In this document: positions 1-5,979 of the stretch, piece after piece
How the letters are laid out: every line of letters starts with the position of its first letter
How positions within the stretch are numbered: the first letter of the stretch is position 1
Origin: Planctomycetota bacterium
Lineage (GTDB): Bacteria; Planctomycetota; SZUA-567
Direction of reading: 5' to 3'
Assembly (NCBI GenBank): GCA_031278535.1
Contig: JAITKH010000349.1
Location: forward strand, 1 to 10,604
Length of the DNA stretch: 10,604 nt
Notes under the pieces: generated by a model
Seen by the model: the letters and a program-made list of their open reading frames with translations, nothing else
Database searches by the model: none
Told to the model about the DNA's origin: nothing
Translations under genes and position numbers: made by a program

Positions 1-432
1 CGCCGACACCAGGCCGGCCGAGGTGAGGATGGGGTAGCCGGCCTTGTTCATCATGGGAATGAGGATGGCGGCGATGGCGGCGGTGTCGGCCACGGCCGAT
101 CCGGACAGGCTGGCCATGATGACGGTGGCGACGATGGCGACATAGCCAAGGCCGCCCCGCACATGCCCGAACAGTTTGAGTGGCAGATCGACGATTCGCT
201 GGGACAGCCCCCCCGCGTTCATCACCTCGCCGGCAAGGATGAAAAAGGGTATTGCCATGAGCGAAAAATTGGAACCGCCGGCCACCAGGCGCTGGGCGAT
301 GATCTGGGGGTCGAACTCGTCCATGTGGAACATCAGGGCGACGGAACAGGCGAGGAGGGAGAAGGCTATCGGCATGCCGATGACGATAAAAACGACAAGG
401 GCCACGAGGAACAGGACAAGGGTGGACATCAT
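1..432 (-). CDS. dctM: TRAP transporter large permease DctM, YiaN-like (partial, cut by left edge)
   Basis: This is the N-terminal 144 residues of the large membrane subunit of a TRAP transporter, which couples sodium entry to uptake of an organic acid delivered by a periplasmic binding protein. It starts MMSTLVLFLV with a hydrophobic first helix. Family landmarks follow: LMAIPFFILAGEVMNAGG near residues 58-75 and SLSGSAVADTAAIAA near 110-124. These two stretches are close to my memory of E. coli YiaN (2,3-diketo-L-gulonate uptake). The start at 432 is preceded by GGAGGG 8 nt upstream, and a second ATG follows at once. The stop of the upstream dctQ lies only four bases away, so the pair is co-translated. 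The remaining two thirds lie beyond position 1. The family is sure; the substrate is inferred only as some sugar acid. Confidence 0.93.
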   Translation of the reverse strand, partial: MMSTLVLFLVALVVFIVIGMPIAFSLLACSVALMFHMDEFDPQIIAQRLVAGGSNFSLMAIPFFILAGEVMNAGGLSQRIVDLPLKLFGHVRGGLGYVAIVATVIMASLSGSAVADTAAIAAILIPMMNKAGYPILTSAGLVSA

Positions 433-436
433 GGGA

Positions 437-931
437 TCAGCCCTCCGCTTTTTCGACAGACGGGTGCGCGAGGGAGAGCAGCCTGCTCATCAGGCGGACC
501 AGAAGAATAAGACCGATGAGGACGCCGGCGGCGAAACAGGAGACATACACCCATGATTCGGGCAGTTGGCTGACCGGCAGAATGTTGTTGACGTTGAGGA
601 CGGTCTGATCCAAACCGCCGACCACGATCAGCCAGCAACAGTAGATCATGACGATGTCGGAGACGATTTCCACCCAGGCGCGGGGCAGGGCCGGAACCTT
701 CCGGAGGAACAGGTCCACTCGCACATGACTGTTGATGCCGGCGGCAAGAATGGCGCCGGCGAAAAGCAGCCACACCATGAAATAGCGCCCCAACTCTTCG
801 GTGACGGTGATGCTGGAATTGAATACGTAGCGAAGAACCACGTTCACAAAAACCATGACAGTGAGCGTGAGAAGGATCAGTGCGCTGAACGCCTCCAGTG
901 CCTTTGTGCAAATCTTGATGACGATCTTCAT
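437..931 (-). CDS. dctQ: TRAP transporter small permease DctQ (second cassette)
   Basis: This 164-residue protein is the small four-helix membrane subunit of a TRAP transporter and pairs with the DctM just downstream. Starting at MKIVIKICTK, it has helices at about residues 10-32, 43-63, 84-105 and 123-146. The family signature EELGRYFMVWLLFAGA sits in the second helix region. I prefer the ATG at 931, which has AAAGG about 6-7 nt upstream, over an in-frame TTG at 949. The gene is separated from the upstream dctM by 57 bp containing a strong hairpin, and ends four bases before the next start. It is YiaM-like in position (Q then M); the sequence itself does not reveal the substrate. Confidence 0.92.
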   Translation of the reverse strand: MKIVIKICTKALEAFSALILLTLTVMVFVNVVLRYVFNSSITVTEELGRYFMVWLLFAGAILAAGINSHVRVDLFLRKVPALPRAWVEIVSDIVMIYCCWLIVVGGLDQTVLNVNNILPVSQLPESWVYVSCFAAGVLIGLILLVRLMSRLLSLAHPSVEKAEG

Positions 932-958
932 CGAAAGCCTTTGTCTCAAGGTTCATGT

Positions 959-981
959 GATCGGGCTCCCGACGCCCGATC
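959..981 (-). promoter_or_regulatory. Intercistronic hairpin between the two TRAP cassettes
   Basis: There is a perfect 8-bp inverted repeat GATCGGGC / GCCCGATC with a 7-nt loop. It begins 8 nt after the stop of the first dctM and ends 27 nt before the ATG of the second dctQ. On the transcribed strand no U-run follows, so it is not a standard intrinsic terminator. A role in mRNA end-protection or in reducing read-through into the second cassette is inference. Confidence 0.6.
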
Positions 982-988
982 TGGGCGG

Positions 989-2269
989 TTATTTGGTAAT
1001 CCCCGGAAGGAACATGACCAGGGGAGGAACGAAACTGACGATCAGCAGACAGGCGATCATAATCGCGATAAACGGGATAATCCCCCTGGTAACCGCCTCC
1101 AGCGGCACGTTCCCCAATCGCGTCGCCACGAAAAGATTGATGCCAAGCGGGGGGGTCACGAAACCTATGGCCAGATTGACTACCATGATCAGCCCAAAAT
1201 GCACTGGAGCGAGTCCGATCTTTTCCGCCACTGGCAGAAGAATGGGAGAGAGGACGATGATGGCCGGGGTGGTGTCCATGAAACACCCCACTATCAACAG
1301 AAGAAGGTTGATGAGCAGGATGATGAATACCCGGCTGTCGGTCATCTCGATGATGCCTTGGGTGATCATGGCCGGAATCTGCTCAACCGTCAGGATTTTT
1401 GTAAAAGCGGTGGCGCAGCCGAGAATTACCATGGTGGTGCCGGTGGTTGAGCAGGCCGAGGCGATGGGGGCGACTACCGTCCGGAGGGTAAGTTCCCGGT
1501 GGATGACGACGCCGCAAATGAACGCATACACCACCGCCACCGCCGCCGCCTCGGTGGGGGTGAAGATGCCGGCGTAAATGCCGCCAAGGATGATCAGCGG
1601 GTTGATGAGCGCCCACTTGGCCTCCCAGCCCACGGATCTGGCCCTTTCCCAGGTAAAGGGGATGTCGTCCCCTTTCCATCCCTTCTTGCTGCAATAGAAA
1701 TAGCACCAGGCGATCATTGAAAAGCCGATGACGACACCGGGAATGAAACCGCCGAGAAACATGTCGCTTATGGAGGTGGAGGTGGAGACGCCGAAAATGA
1801 CCATGGGGATGCTGGGAGGAATGATGACCCCGATGCAACCGGCCGAGGCAATCAGCGCCAGGGTGAAGGACTTGCTGTAGCCCCTGGCAAGCATGGAGGG
1901 CACCACCATGCTTCCCACTGCCGCCACCGTGGCCGGCCCGGATCCGGAAACGGCGGCGAAAAACATGCAGACAACCACCGTAACGATGGCGATTCCGCCG
2001 GTCAGTCGCCCAAAAAACACGTTGCAGAAGTCGAGAATGCGTTTCGAGACGCCGCCGGCTCCCATGAGTTCGCCGGCAAGGATGAAGAGGGGAATCGCCA
2101 TGATGGGGAACGAGTCGCAGCCGGCCACAAGCGATTGGGTGATGTAGCCGGGGGAAAGCGACTCCCCGGCCAGGATGGCGGTGAGGGACGACACCCCTAG
2201 GGCAATGCCTATCGGGACGTTCAGGATCAGGAAGACGAAAAGGGAAGCGAAGAGCGTAATGCTGACCAT
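989..2269 (-). CDS. dctM: TRAP transporter large permease DctM (first cassette, complete)
   Basis: This 426-residue polytopic inner-membrane protein has the normal length for DctM and forms the transport channel of a TRAP system. Visible landmarks are a first helix MVSITLFASLFVFLILNVPIG, then FPIMAIPLFILAGELMGAGG (about 54-73), SGSGPATVAAVGSMVVPSM (about 109-127), IGVIIPPSIPMVIFG (about 146-160), FTPTEAAAVAVVYA (about 235-248) and IGFVTPPLGINLF (about 365-377). The conserved TPTEAAAVA and TPPLGINLF motifs are diagnostic for the family. The start ATG abuts the stop of the upstream dctQ with no base between (TAA then ATG). AAGGA sits about 4 nt before the start, inside the end of dctQ. It is probably in one operon with dctP-dctQ upstream. 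Confidence 0.96.
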   Translation of the reverse strand: MVSITLFASLFVFLILNVPIGIALGVSSLTAILAGESLSPGYITQSLVAGCDSFPIMAIPLFILAGELMGAGGVSKRILDFCNVFFGRLTGGIAIVTVVVCMFFAAVSGSGPATVAAVGSMVVPSMLARGYSKSFTLALIASAGCIGVIIPPSIPMVIFGVSTSTSISDMFLGGFIPGVVIGFSMIAWCYFYCSKKGWKGDDIPFTWERARSVGWEAKWALINPLIILGGIYAGIFTPTEAAAVAVVYAFICGVVIHRELTLRTVVAPIASACSTTGTTMVILGCATAFTKILTVEQIPAMITQGIIEMTDSRVFIILLINLLLLIVGCFMDTTPAIIVLSPILLPVAEKIGLAPVHFGLIMVVNLAIGFVTPPLGINLFVATRLGNVPLEAVTRGIIPFIAIMIACLLIVSFVPPLVMFLPGITK

Positions 2270-2767
2270 TTATCCTTCCCCTTCCTGGGAACCCCGGCGC
2301 AGGCGCCCGATGCGGAAACGGATGGTTTGGATCTCCCGCAGGGCGGTCAAACCGAAGCCGACCATGGGCGCGGCATAGACAATCCACATGGGAATGCCGA
2401 TGGCCGGGGAAGTTTGCCCCAGGCGCAGTTGCCGGCGGACAATCCCATATCCGGAACCGCAAATGAACAGCGAGAAGCCGAGGAAAATGACGTCACCGGC
2501 GATGACCACATAGGGAGCGATCTTTTTCGGAAAGAGAGCAAGGGCGGCTTCGATCTTGATGTGCTTCATGATGCTCGCGCCATAGCTGATGCCGAGGTAT
2601 ATGAGCCAGATGAAGATATAGCGGGCCAATTCTTCCGACCAGGAAAGGGACGCCTTCATCACATAGCGCATGAACACCTGGACGGCCAGGAGCGACGACA
2701 TGACCGACAGGAGAATAACGCAAATCGTGATTTCAAACTTCTCGTTCAGGAATTTGAGAATCTTCAT
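2270..2767 (-). CDS. dctQ: TRAP transporter small permease DctQ (first cassette)
   Basis: This 165-residue small membrane subunit partners the adjacent DctM. It has four hydrophobic segments (about 12-34, 48-66, 86-106 and 126-145). The DctQ signature SWSEELARYIFIWLIYLGIS is at residues 42-61. The C-terminus is charged (RIGRLRRGSQEGEG). It starts with ATG at 2767 and MKILKFLNEKFEI. No close Shine-Dalgarno is evident: the best G-rich stretch, GGAGGGG, is about 16 nt upstream, beside the dctP-dctQ hairpin. Weak initiation here would fit the usual need for far more binding protein than permease. Confidence 0.94.
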   Translation of the reverse strand: MKILKFLNEKFEITICVILLSVMSSLLAVQVFMRYVMKASLSWSEELARYIFIWLIYLGISYGASIMKHIKIEAALALFPKKIAPYVVIAGDVIFLGFSLFICGSGYGIVRRQLRLGQTSPAIGIPMWIVYAAPMVGFGLTALREIQTIRFRIGRLRRGSQEGEG

Positions 2768-2798
2768 GGCTGATAATCCAGCGCCCCTCCGTCTCCCC

Positions 2799-2822
2799 GG
2801 GCCACCCCTGGCGGGATGGCCC
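2799..2822 (-). promoter_or_regulatory. GC-rich hairpin between dctP and dctQ
   Basis: The transcribed strand can form a 10-bp stem, GGGCCAUCCC with GGGGUGGCCC, including one G-U pair and a 4-nt loop. It starts 10 nt after the dctP stop and lies before the poorly marked dctQ start. No U-run follows, so it is unlikely to stop transcription fully. Hairpins directly after binding-protein genes are known, for instance in the malE-malF region, to protect the upstream mRNA from 3' decay and raise binding-protein levels. Applying that here is inference. Confidence 0.65.
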
Positions 2823-2832
2823 GAAACGCCGC

Positions 2833-3798
2833 CTATTTCTTCAGGATATCGTCAATGTAGGAGGGGTGCTCCATTTTTTTCTTCACGAGATCGAAAATCT
2901 TGGCGTCCTTGATCGCGTTTTGCCAAACTTGCTTGTCGGCTTCGGAGAGCATGGTGACCACGCCGGTTTTCTCCACCTTGACCAAGGTTTCTTTTTCCAG
3001 TTCCTGCGAGCGGTTCCGCTGGAATTTCGTCGATTCGGCCGCGGCCTTTTCGATGGCGGCCTTTTGGGAGGCGGAAAGCGATTCGTACTTGTCGTTGTTC
3101 ATGACCAAAATATAGGGAGTGTATACATGCTGGGTCATGGAAAGGTATTTCTGCACCTCGTAAAATTTGTTGCTGTCGATGATGCCGAGCGGATTCTCCT
3201 CGCCGTCGACCGTCCCCTGCTGGAGAGCGGTGAAGAGTTCGGTGAAGGCCATGGGCGTCGGATTGGCGCCAAGGGCTCTCCAGGCGGCAAGGTGAACCTC
3301 GTTCTCCATCGTACGGATTTTCATGCCCTTGACGTCGGGGGGCAGCTTCACCGCCACCTTGTTGTTGGTGAAATTGCGGAAACCGTTTTCCCAGAATGCC
3401 AAGCCTTTCAGGCCCTTTCCGGCCATGTTGCCGAGAATTGCCTTTCCCACCGGCCCGTCCATCCCGGCATAGGCTTCTTCAGTGGTGAGGAAGAGGTAGG
3501 GGGAATCGAAAATATACAGATCGGCCCATATGGTGGCCATAGGGCTGGTTGAACTGACTGCAATGTCGATGTCGCCAAAGATCGTACCCTCGATCACCAC
3601 CCGGTCGTCGCCCAACTGGTTCTTGTCGAAGAGGTTGATCTTGAGGCTGCCGCCGCTTTCCCTTTCCGCGACCTCCTTGAAAACGACGCCGCCGTCGATG
3701 GCCGACTGCGAAGTGACATTGGAAAATTTGAGCGTCACCTCTCCTCCGAAGGCTGAGAAGGCCAACGCCGCCAGAACCATAGCCAATACTGTTTTCAC
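2833..3798 (-). CDS. dctP: TRAP transporter periplasmic substrate-binding protein DctP
   Basis: This 321-residue secreted binding protein captures the substrate in the periplasm and delivers it to DctQM. It has a short signal peptide (MKTVLAMVLAALAFSAFGG) with likely cleavage near residue 19-20. The core shows family landmarks: GFRNFTNN (139-146), LPPDVKGMKIRTMEN (152-166), ALGANPTPMAFTELFTALQQG (175-195) and DGEENP (198-203). Arg162 in KIRTMEN matches the conserved arginine that binds the substrate carboxylate in SiaP and DctP (family knowledge), so the substrate is probably an organic acid. The start codon is GTG at 3798 with AAGGAGA 5 nt upstream. It lies 43 bp downstream of the dehydrogenase gene and 65 bp before dctQ. 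The chemical identity of the ligand cannot be read from the sequence. Confidence 0.95.
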   Translation of the reverse strand: MKTVLAMVLAALAFSAFGGEVTLKFSNVTSQSAIDGGVVFKEVAERESGGSLKINLFDKNQLGDDRVVIEGTIFGDIDIAVSSTSPMATIWADLYIFDSPYLFLTTEEAYAGMDGPVGKAILGNMAGKGLKGLAFWENGFRNFTNNKVAVKLPPDVKGMKIRTMENEVHLAAWRALGANPTPMAFTELFTALQQGTVDGEENPLGIIDSNKFYEVQKYLSMTQHVYTPYILVMNNDKYESLSASQKAAIEKAAAESTKFQRNRSQELEKETLVKVEKTGVVTMLSEADKQVWQNAIKDAKIFDLVKKKMEHPSYIDDILKK

Positions 3799-3841
3799 GA
3801 CAATCTCCTTTTCAATAAATGAAATTCCGATTCGGCATCCG

Positions 3842-4867
3842 TCAATTCCCGAAATTCAGGGTGACCTTGCGCACCTGATCCGGATGATTGAGGACGAGAT
3901 CGACCGCCTCGGTCGCCTTTTCCAGAGGATAGGTGTGCGATCGGAGAAGATCGGGCGCGTACACGCCGCGTTCGAAGCCGTCGATGGCCTCGGCGAAGCG
4001 GTAGTTGTTGAGCCGGGAACCGATGACGTCCAATTCCTTCTTGGTTACGGCTACGGCAGGGACCTGGGAGACCGCCGCTCCCAATCCCATAATCACCGCC
4101 CGGCCGCCGGCCGAGGCGAGGTCCAGGGCCAGGGGGAACGAGTCGACCGTGCAGGCTGCGTCCACCACCACCGGCATTCCTTCGCCGCCGGTGAAATCGA
4201 CAACGGCCTTGCGGATGTCGCCGGTCTTGGGGTTGACGACCGCCGCGGCTCCCATTTTTTCCGCAACGTCGAGGCGGACATCAATGATGTCGGCGGCAAG
4301 CACCACGGCGCCCCTGGCCTTGGCGTCCTGGATGATGCAGAGGCCGGCCGGGCCGCATCCCATCACGAGGACGCGGTCGCCCTTGGCCACACGGCCGCGG
4401 GTGTTGACCTGGACGCCGATAGAGTAGGGTTCGACAAGGCAGGCTAGATCGGGGGATATCTTTTCCGGGTTGATCTTTACGGCCCTGTCGATCGGAACGG
4501 CCACGAATTCGGCAAAGCCCCCCGGCATATGCACCCCGATGCATTTGACGCTGGAGCAGACGTTTTGCCTTCCGTGGGTACAGGCGTAACAATGGCCGCA
4601 GGATCGGACGGGATCCACCGCCACCAGGTCGCCCTCCTTGAGCGTGGTCACTTCCGAACCGATTTCGGTCACGACGCCGGCGAATTCGTGCCCGATGACG
4701 ATGGGGTAGGTGGCAACGGAGTTGGTCCCTTTAAAAATGCCGATGTCGGATCCGCAGATGCTGCCGCTCACCACCTTGATTATCACTTCCCGGGAATTGG
4801 CGAGCTTGGGTTTTTCCACATCCACCAGGGCGATGCTCCCCGGCTTGTCGATGCGCACGGCTTTCAT
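3842..4867 (-). CDS. Zinc-dependent medium-chain dehydrogenase (sugar acid/polyol type)
   Basis: This 341-residue cytoplasmic NAD(P)-dependent alcohol dehydrogenase probably interconverts a hydroxyl and a keto group on a sugar acid or polyol. The GroES-like N-terminal half carries the likely catalytic zinc ligands Cys38, His60-Glu61 (GHE) and Glu146 (VEP). Structural zinc ligands are Cys90, Cys93, Cys96 and Cys104. The Rossmann half has GCGPAG at 170-175, with Asp193 ending the second strand, which favours NAD over NADP. The GSRLN motif in the C-terminal part resembles GSRNA of L-galactonate 5-dehydrogenase-like enzymes. Start choice: ATG 4867 has AGGAGGG 7 nt upstream and gives the same length as its paralogue at 5979-7004; the longer in-frame start at 4939 adds 24 non-homologous residues. 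It heads the probable TRAP operon. Alternatives are threonine, sorbitol or L-gulonate dehydrogenase. Confidence 0.93.
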   Translation of the reverse strand: MKAVRIDKPGSIALVDVEKPKLANSREVIIKVVSGSICGSDIGIFKGTNSVATYPIVIGHEFAGVVTEIGSEVTTLKEGDLVAVDPVRSCGHCYACTHGRQNVCSSVKCIGVHMPGGFAEFVAVPIDRAVKINPEKISPDLACLVEPYSIGVQVNTRGRVAKGDRVLVMGCGPAGLCIIQDAKARGAVVLAADIIDVRLDVAEKMGAAAVVNPKTGDIRKAVVDFTGGEGMPVVVDAACTVDSFPLALDLASAGGRAVIMGLGAAVSQVPAVAVTKKELDVIGSRLNNYRFAEAIDGFERGVYAPDLLRSHTYPLEKATEAVDLVLNHPDQVRKVTLNFGN

Positions 4868-4874
4868 TCCTGAT

Positions 4875-4881
4875 CCCTCCT
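4875..4881 (-). promoter_or_regulatory. Strong ribosome binding site deciding the dehydrogenase start
   Basis: AGGAGGG on the minus strand lies 7 nt before the ATG at 4867. This is the strongest Shine-Dalgarno in the window and fixes the start at MKAVRI rather than at the upstream ATG (4939). Confidence 0.85.
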
Positions 4882-5059
4882 GTCCTTCCAAAAGTTCAAA
4901 GCATACCCCTGCCCACATGTAGGTGGCGCCCGTATCCATTCAGGACGCCGGAAAAGGCGGCGTCAATCCGCCTTGCCACCGCTCCCGTCCCGGACATAAC
5001 GACCCCGGCCTGGCAGGAACCCGGTTCGGCCGTCGGGGATGACGGAACCGGAAACAAGC

Positions 5060-5104
5060 GCAAAACCATTTGCTCTTCCCTGGAGCAAACGTTTGCATGG
5101 CAAA
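5060..5104. promoter_or_regulatory. Operator cluster with LacI/PurR-type palindrome
   Basis: The perfect palindrome GCAAACGTTTGC (5085-5096) has the central CG and half-site pattern of LacI-family operators and equals the core of the E. coli PurR box. Around it are additional half-sites: GCAAA at 5060, TTTGC at 5069 (spaced inverted repeat GCAAAACCATTTGC) and GCAAA at 5100-5104, which with the palindrome's TTTGC forms TTTGC-ATG-GCAAA. The cluster lies 190-240 bp upstream of the dehydrogenase start. No LacI-family gene is in the window, so the binding protein is unknown. Confidence 0.6.
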
Positions 5105-5160
5105 TCCTGCCCGTCAATACGGCGCATTCGATTCGGAACGCACATTCCGCCGTGCGGTAA

Positions 5161-5176
5161 GGGCGAATGTTCGCCC
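5161..5176. promoter_or_regulatory. 16-bp palindrome, possible operator
   Basis: GGGCGAATGTTCGCCC has perfect 7-bp arms around a 2-bp centre. Symmetry with so short a centre suits a dimeric DNA-binding protein better than an RNA hairpin. It lies about 65 bp upstream of the LacI-type cluster and downstream of the strong promoter. It could serve the NtrC-type or ROK regulator or another protein; nothing identifies which. Confidence 0.45.
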
Positions 5177-5334
5177 GATTGGATTCCGCAACCGCGAAAC
5201 AAATCGACCCTCGCTTGTTTCAGCAGCTTGAATGCCGGCCGCGATTTTGCGAAACTTTTTTCGAACCAACGGAGAATCGACGTTCAGGAAGCGCCGATGC
5301 AAGACAACGAGGGCAAGATTGCGAACGAGACTTG

Positions 5335-5362
5335 TATATAACGGAAAATGAAACCAAGTCAA
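5335..5362 (-). promoter_or_regulatory. Sigma-70-type promoter facing the dehydrogenase-TRAP operon
   Basis: On the minus strand TTGACT (5357-5362) and TATATA (5335-5340) are separated by 16 bp, close to the consensus TTGACA-17-TATAAT. The surrounding stretch is AT-richer than the coding regions. Transcription would start near 5328 and run left into the gene at 4867. It is the only convincing promoter seen in the gap. The match is by eye. Confidence 0.6.
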
Positions 5363-5478
5363 GGGAGTTTTTTGCGGCGTCCCGGATAATTCGGGGCCTA
5401 CGCATGAAATTCCCCAATAAAACCGCCCAGTCTGGGGAAAATACCAACGAAAAATCGGCCAAAAACCAGGTGCTTCTA

Positions 5479-5506
5479 CAATGTCCCCTACATAATGGGG
5501 TTATTT
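5479..5506. repeat. 28-bp direct repeat, copy 1
   Basis: An exact 28-bp sequence occurs here and again at 5540-5567. Its centre is CCCCTACATAATGGGG, with CCCC and GGGG forming a small inverted repeat around 8 bp. The copies start 61 bp apart. It is adjacent to the IS630 transposase remnant and may be an insertion-sequence end. Confidence 0.85.
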
Positions 5507-5539
5507 CGTGGTCGCCGCTGCACGTCACTTTCACGCACG

Positions 5540-5567
5540 CAATGTCCCCTACATAATGGGGTTATTT
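5540..5567. repeat. 28-bp direct repeat, copy 2
   Basis: This is the second exact copy of the repeat at 5479-5506, in the same orientation. It lies 50 bp beyond the stop codon of the transposase remnant (5618), about where the right end of an IS630-type element would be expected. No inverted copy was found on the other side of the remnant. Confidence 0.85.
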
Positions 5568-5617
5568 TCATGTCTTCCACAATTTTCCTTTAATTTTGCC
5601 TGCTATTCGTACTCCAT

Positions 5618-5850
5618 TCATCCCCGCCTAGCGAGCGTATGGTTTTCCCGTTTTTTTATCGCCTCCAGCCGCGCTTCCGAAACGGCGGCGTCCAGCTCTT
5701 CGGCGCCGGGGAAGACGCGATTCCCCAGGTATTTCTGGCGCATCTTCCGCCATGGCTGTTCGGCGGGATTCAGCTCCGGCGACTTCGCGGGCAATGCCTG
5801 CGGCGTTACATTGGCCGGATACGCTAATGTGCCCCGTCAAGCATCGGCAG
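5618..5850 (-). pseudogene. IS630-family transposase, C-terminal remnant
   Basis: The minus strand encodes 72 open codons ending at 5618-5620 that contain SPELNPAEQPW followed by YLGNRVF. This is the conserved end of the DDE domain of IS630-type transposases, where the last catalytic acidic residue lies in SPELNPxE. Upstream, the frame is closed by a TGA at 5837-5839, but a neighbouring frame reads LPMLDGAH (about 5827-5850). That resembles the LDGAGWH-type motif with the second catalytic Asp, so a frameshift separates the two. The N-terminal two thirds, about 250 residues, are missing before the dehydrogenase gene that ends at 5979. The copy is therefore inactive. Family assignment rests on motif recognition. 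Confidence 0.75.
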
Positions 5851-5960
5851 GGGCATTGGACAGCACGCTTTCGATACCGGCCAACTTCGACCAGCGCGGC
5901 AAGACGACGGCCCGTCGGCAGTATATTGGCGCTGTCTGAACAGGGCGCGAAGCATTAATC

Positions 5961-5979
5961 AAAAACGCCAATCCAGCGT
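5961..5979 (-). terminator. Weak intrinsic terminator after the 5979-7004 dehydrogenase
   Basis: On the minus strand ACGCTG GAT TGGCGT can form a 6-bp stem with two G-U pairs and ends in a run of five T. It starts at the last base of the stop codon. The stem is short, so termination may be partial. Its placement supports the end of the upstream transcript before the transposase scar. Confidence 0.45.

Larger units (their letters stand above)
4868..5328 (-). other. Long probable 5' leader of the dehydrogenase-TRAP operon
   Basis: No convincing coding sequence is seen in these 461 bp. If transcription starts just downstream of the promoter at 5335-5362, this becomes a leader of about 460 nt. 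It contains a 7-bp-arm hairpin (GAAACAA/TTGTTTC, 5196-5221), a 16-bp palindrome (5161-5176), a cluster of GCAAA/TTTGC half-sites (5060-5104), and a 7-bp-arm hairpin (GACGCCG/CGGCGTC, 4944-4964). A TTGACG at 5112-5117 could be a weak second -35 box, with the palindrome at 5085-5096 lying where its -10 box would fall. I recognise no known riboswitch. The leader idea is inference. Confidence 0.4.
5363..5617. other. Gene-free stretch with repeats and a hairpin
   Basis: No recognisable gene is seen. It is relatively AT-rich and contains a 7-bp inverted repeat TTCCCCA/TGGGGAA (5410-5439, 16-nt loop) and two copies of a 28-bp direct repeat listed separately. Short open frames on both strands have no family features. 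It probably represents the flank or end region of a decayed insertion sequence. Confidence 0.5.

Noticed and set aside
566..1450. 294-codon plus-strand frame
   Set aside because: It lies opposite the dctQ and dctM genes and is a mirror of their codon bias (rich in Asp, His, Gly), with no domain.
4868..4939. N-terminal extension of the 3842-4867 dehydrogenase from an upstream ATG
   Set aside because: The extension has no family similarity, the internal ATG has an excellent ribosome binding site, and the paralogue has exactly the shorter length.
5114..5362. 82-codon open frame on the minus strand starting at TTG
   Set aside because: Its start coincides with the -35 box of the promoter, so it could not be translated from that transcript as written, and it matches no family I know.
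5167..5556. 129-codon open frame on the plus strand in the 1.1-kb gap
   Set aside because: It has no recognisable domain, lacks a clear ribosome binding site, and runs through the promoter and the first 28-bp repeat. It is better explained as chance.
5479..5567. Start of a CRISPR array
   Set aside because: There are only two repeat copies, the 33-bp spacing is followed by no third copy, and no cas genes are visible.
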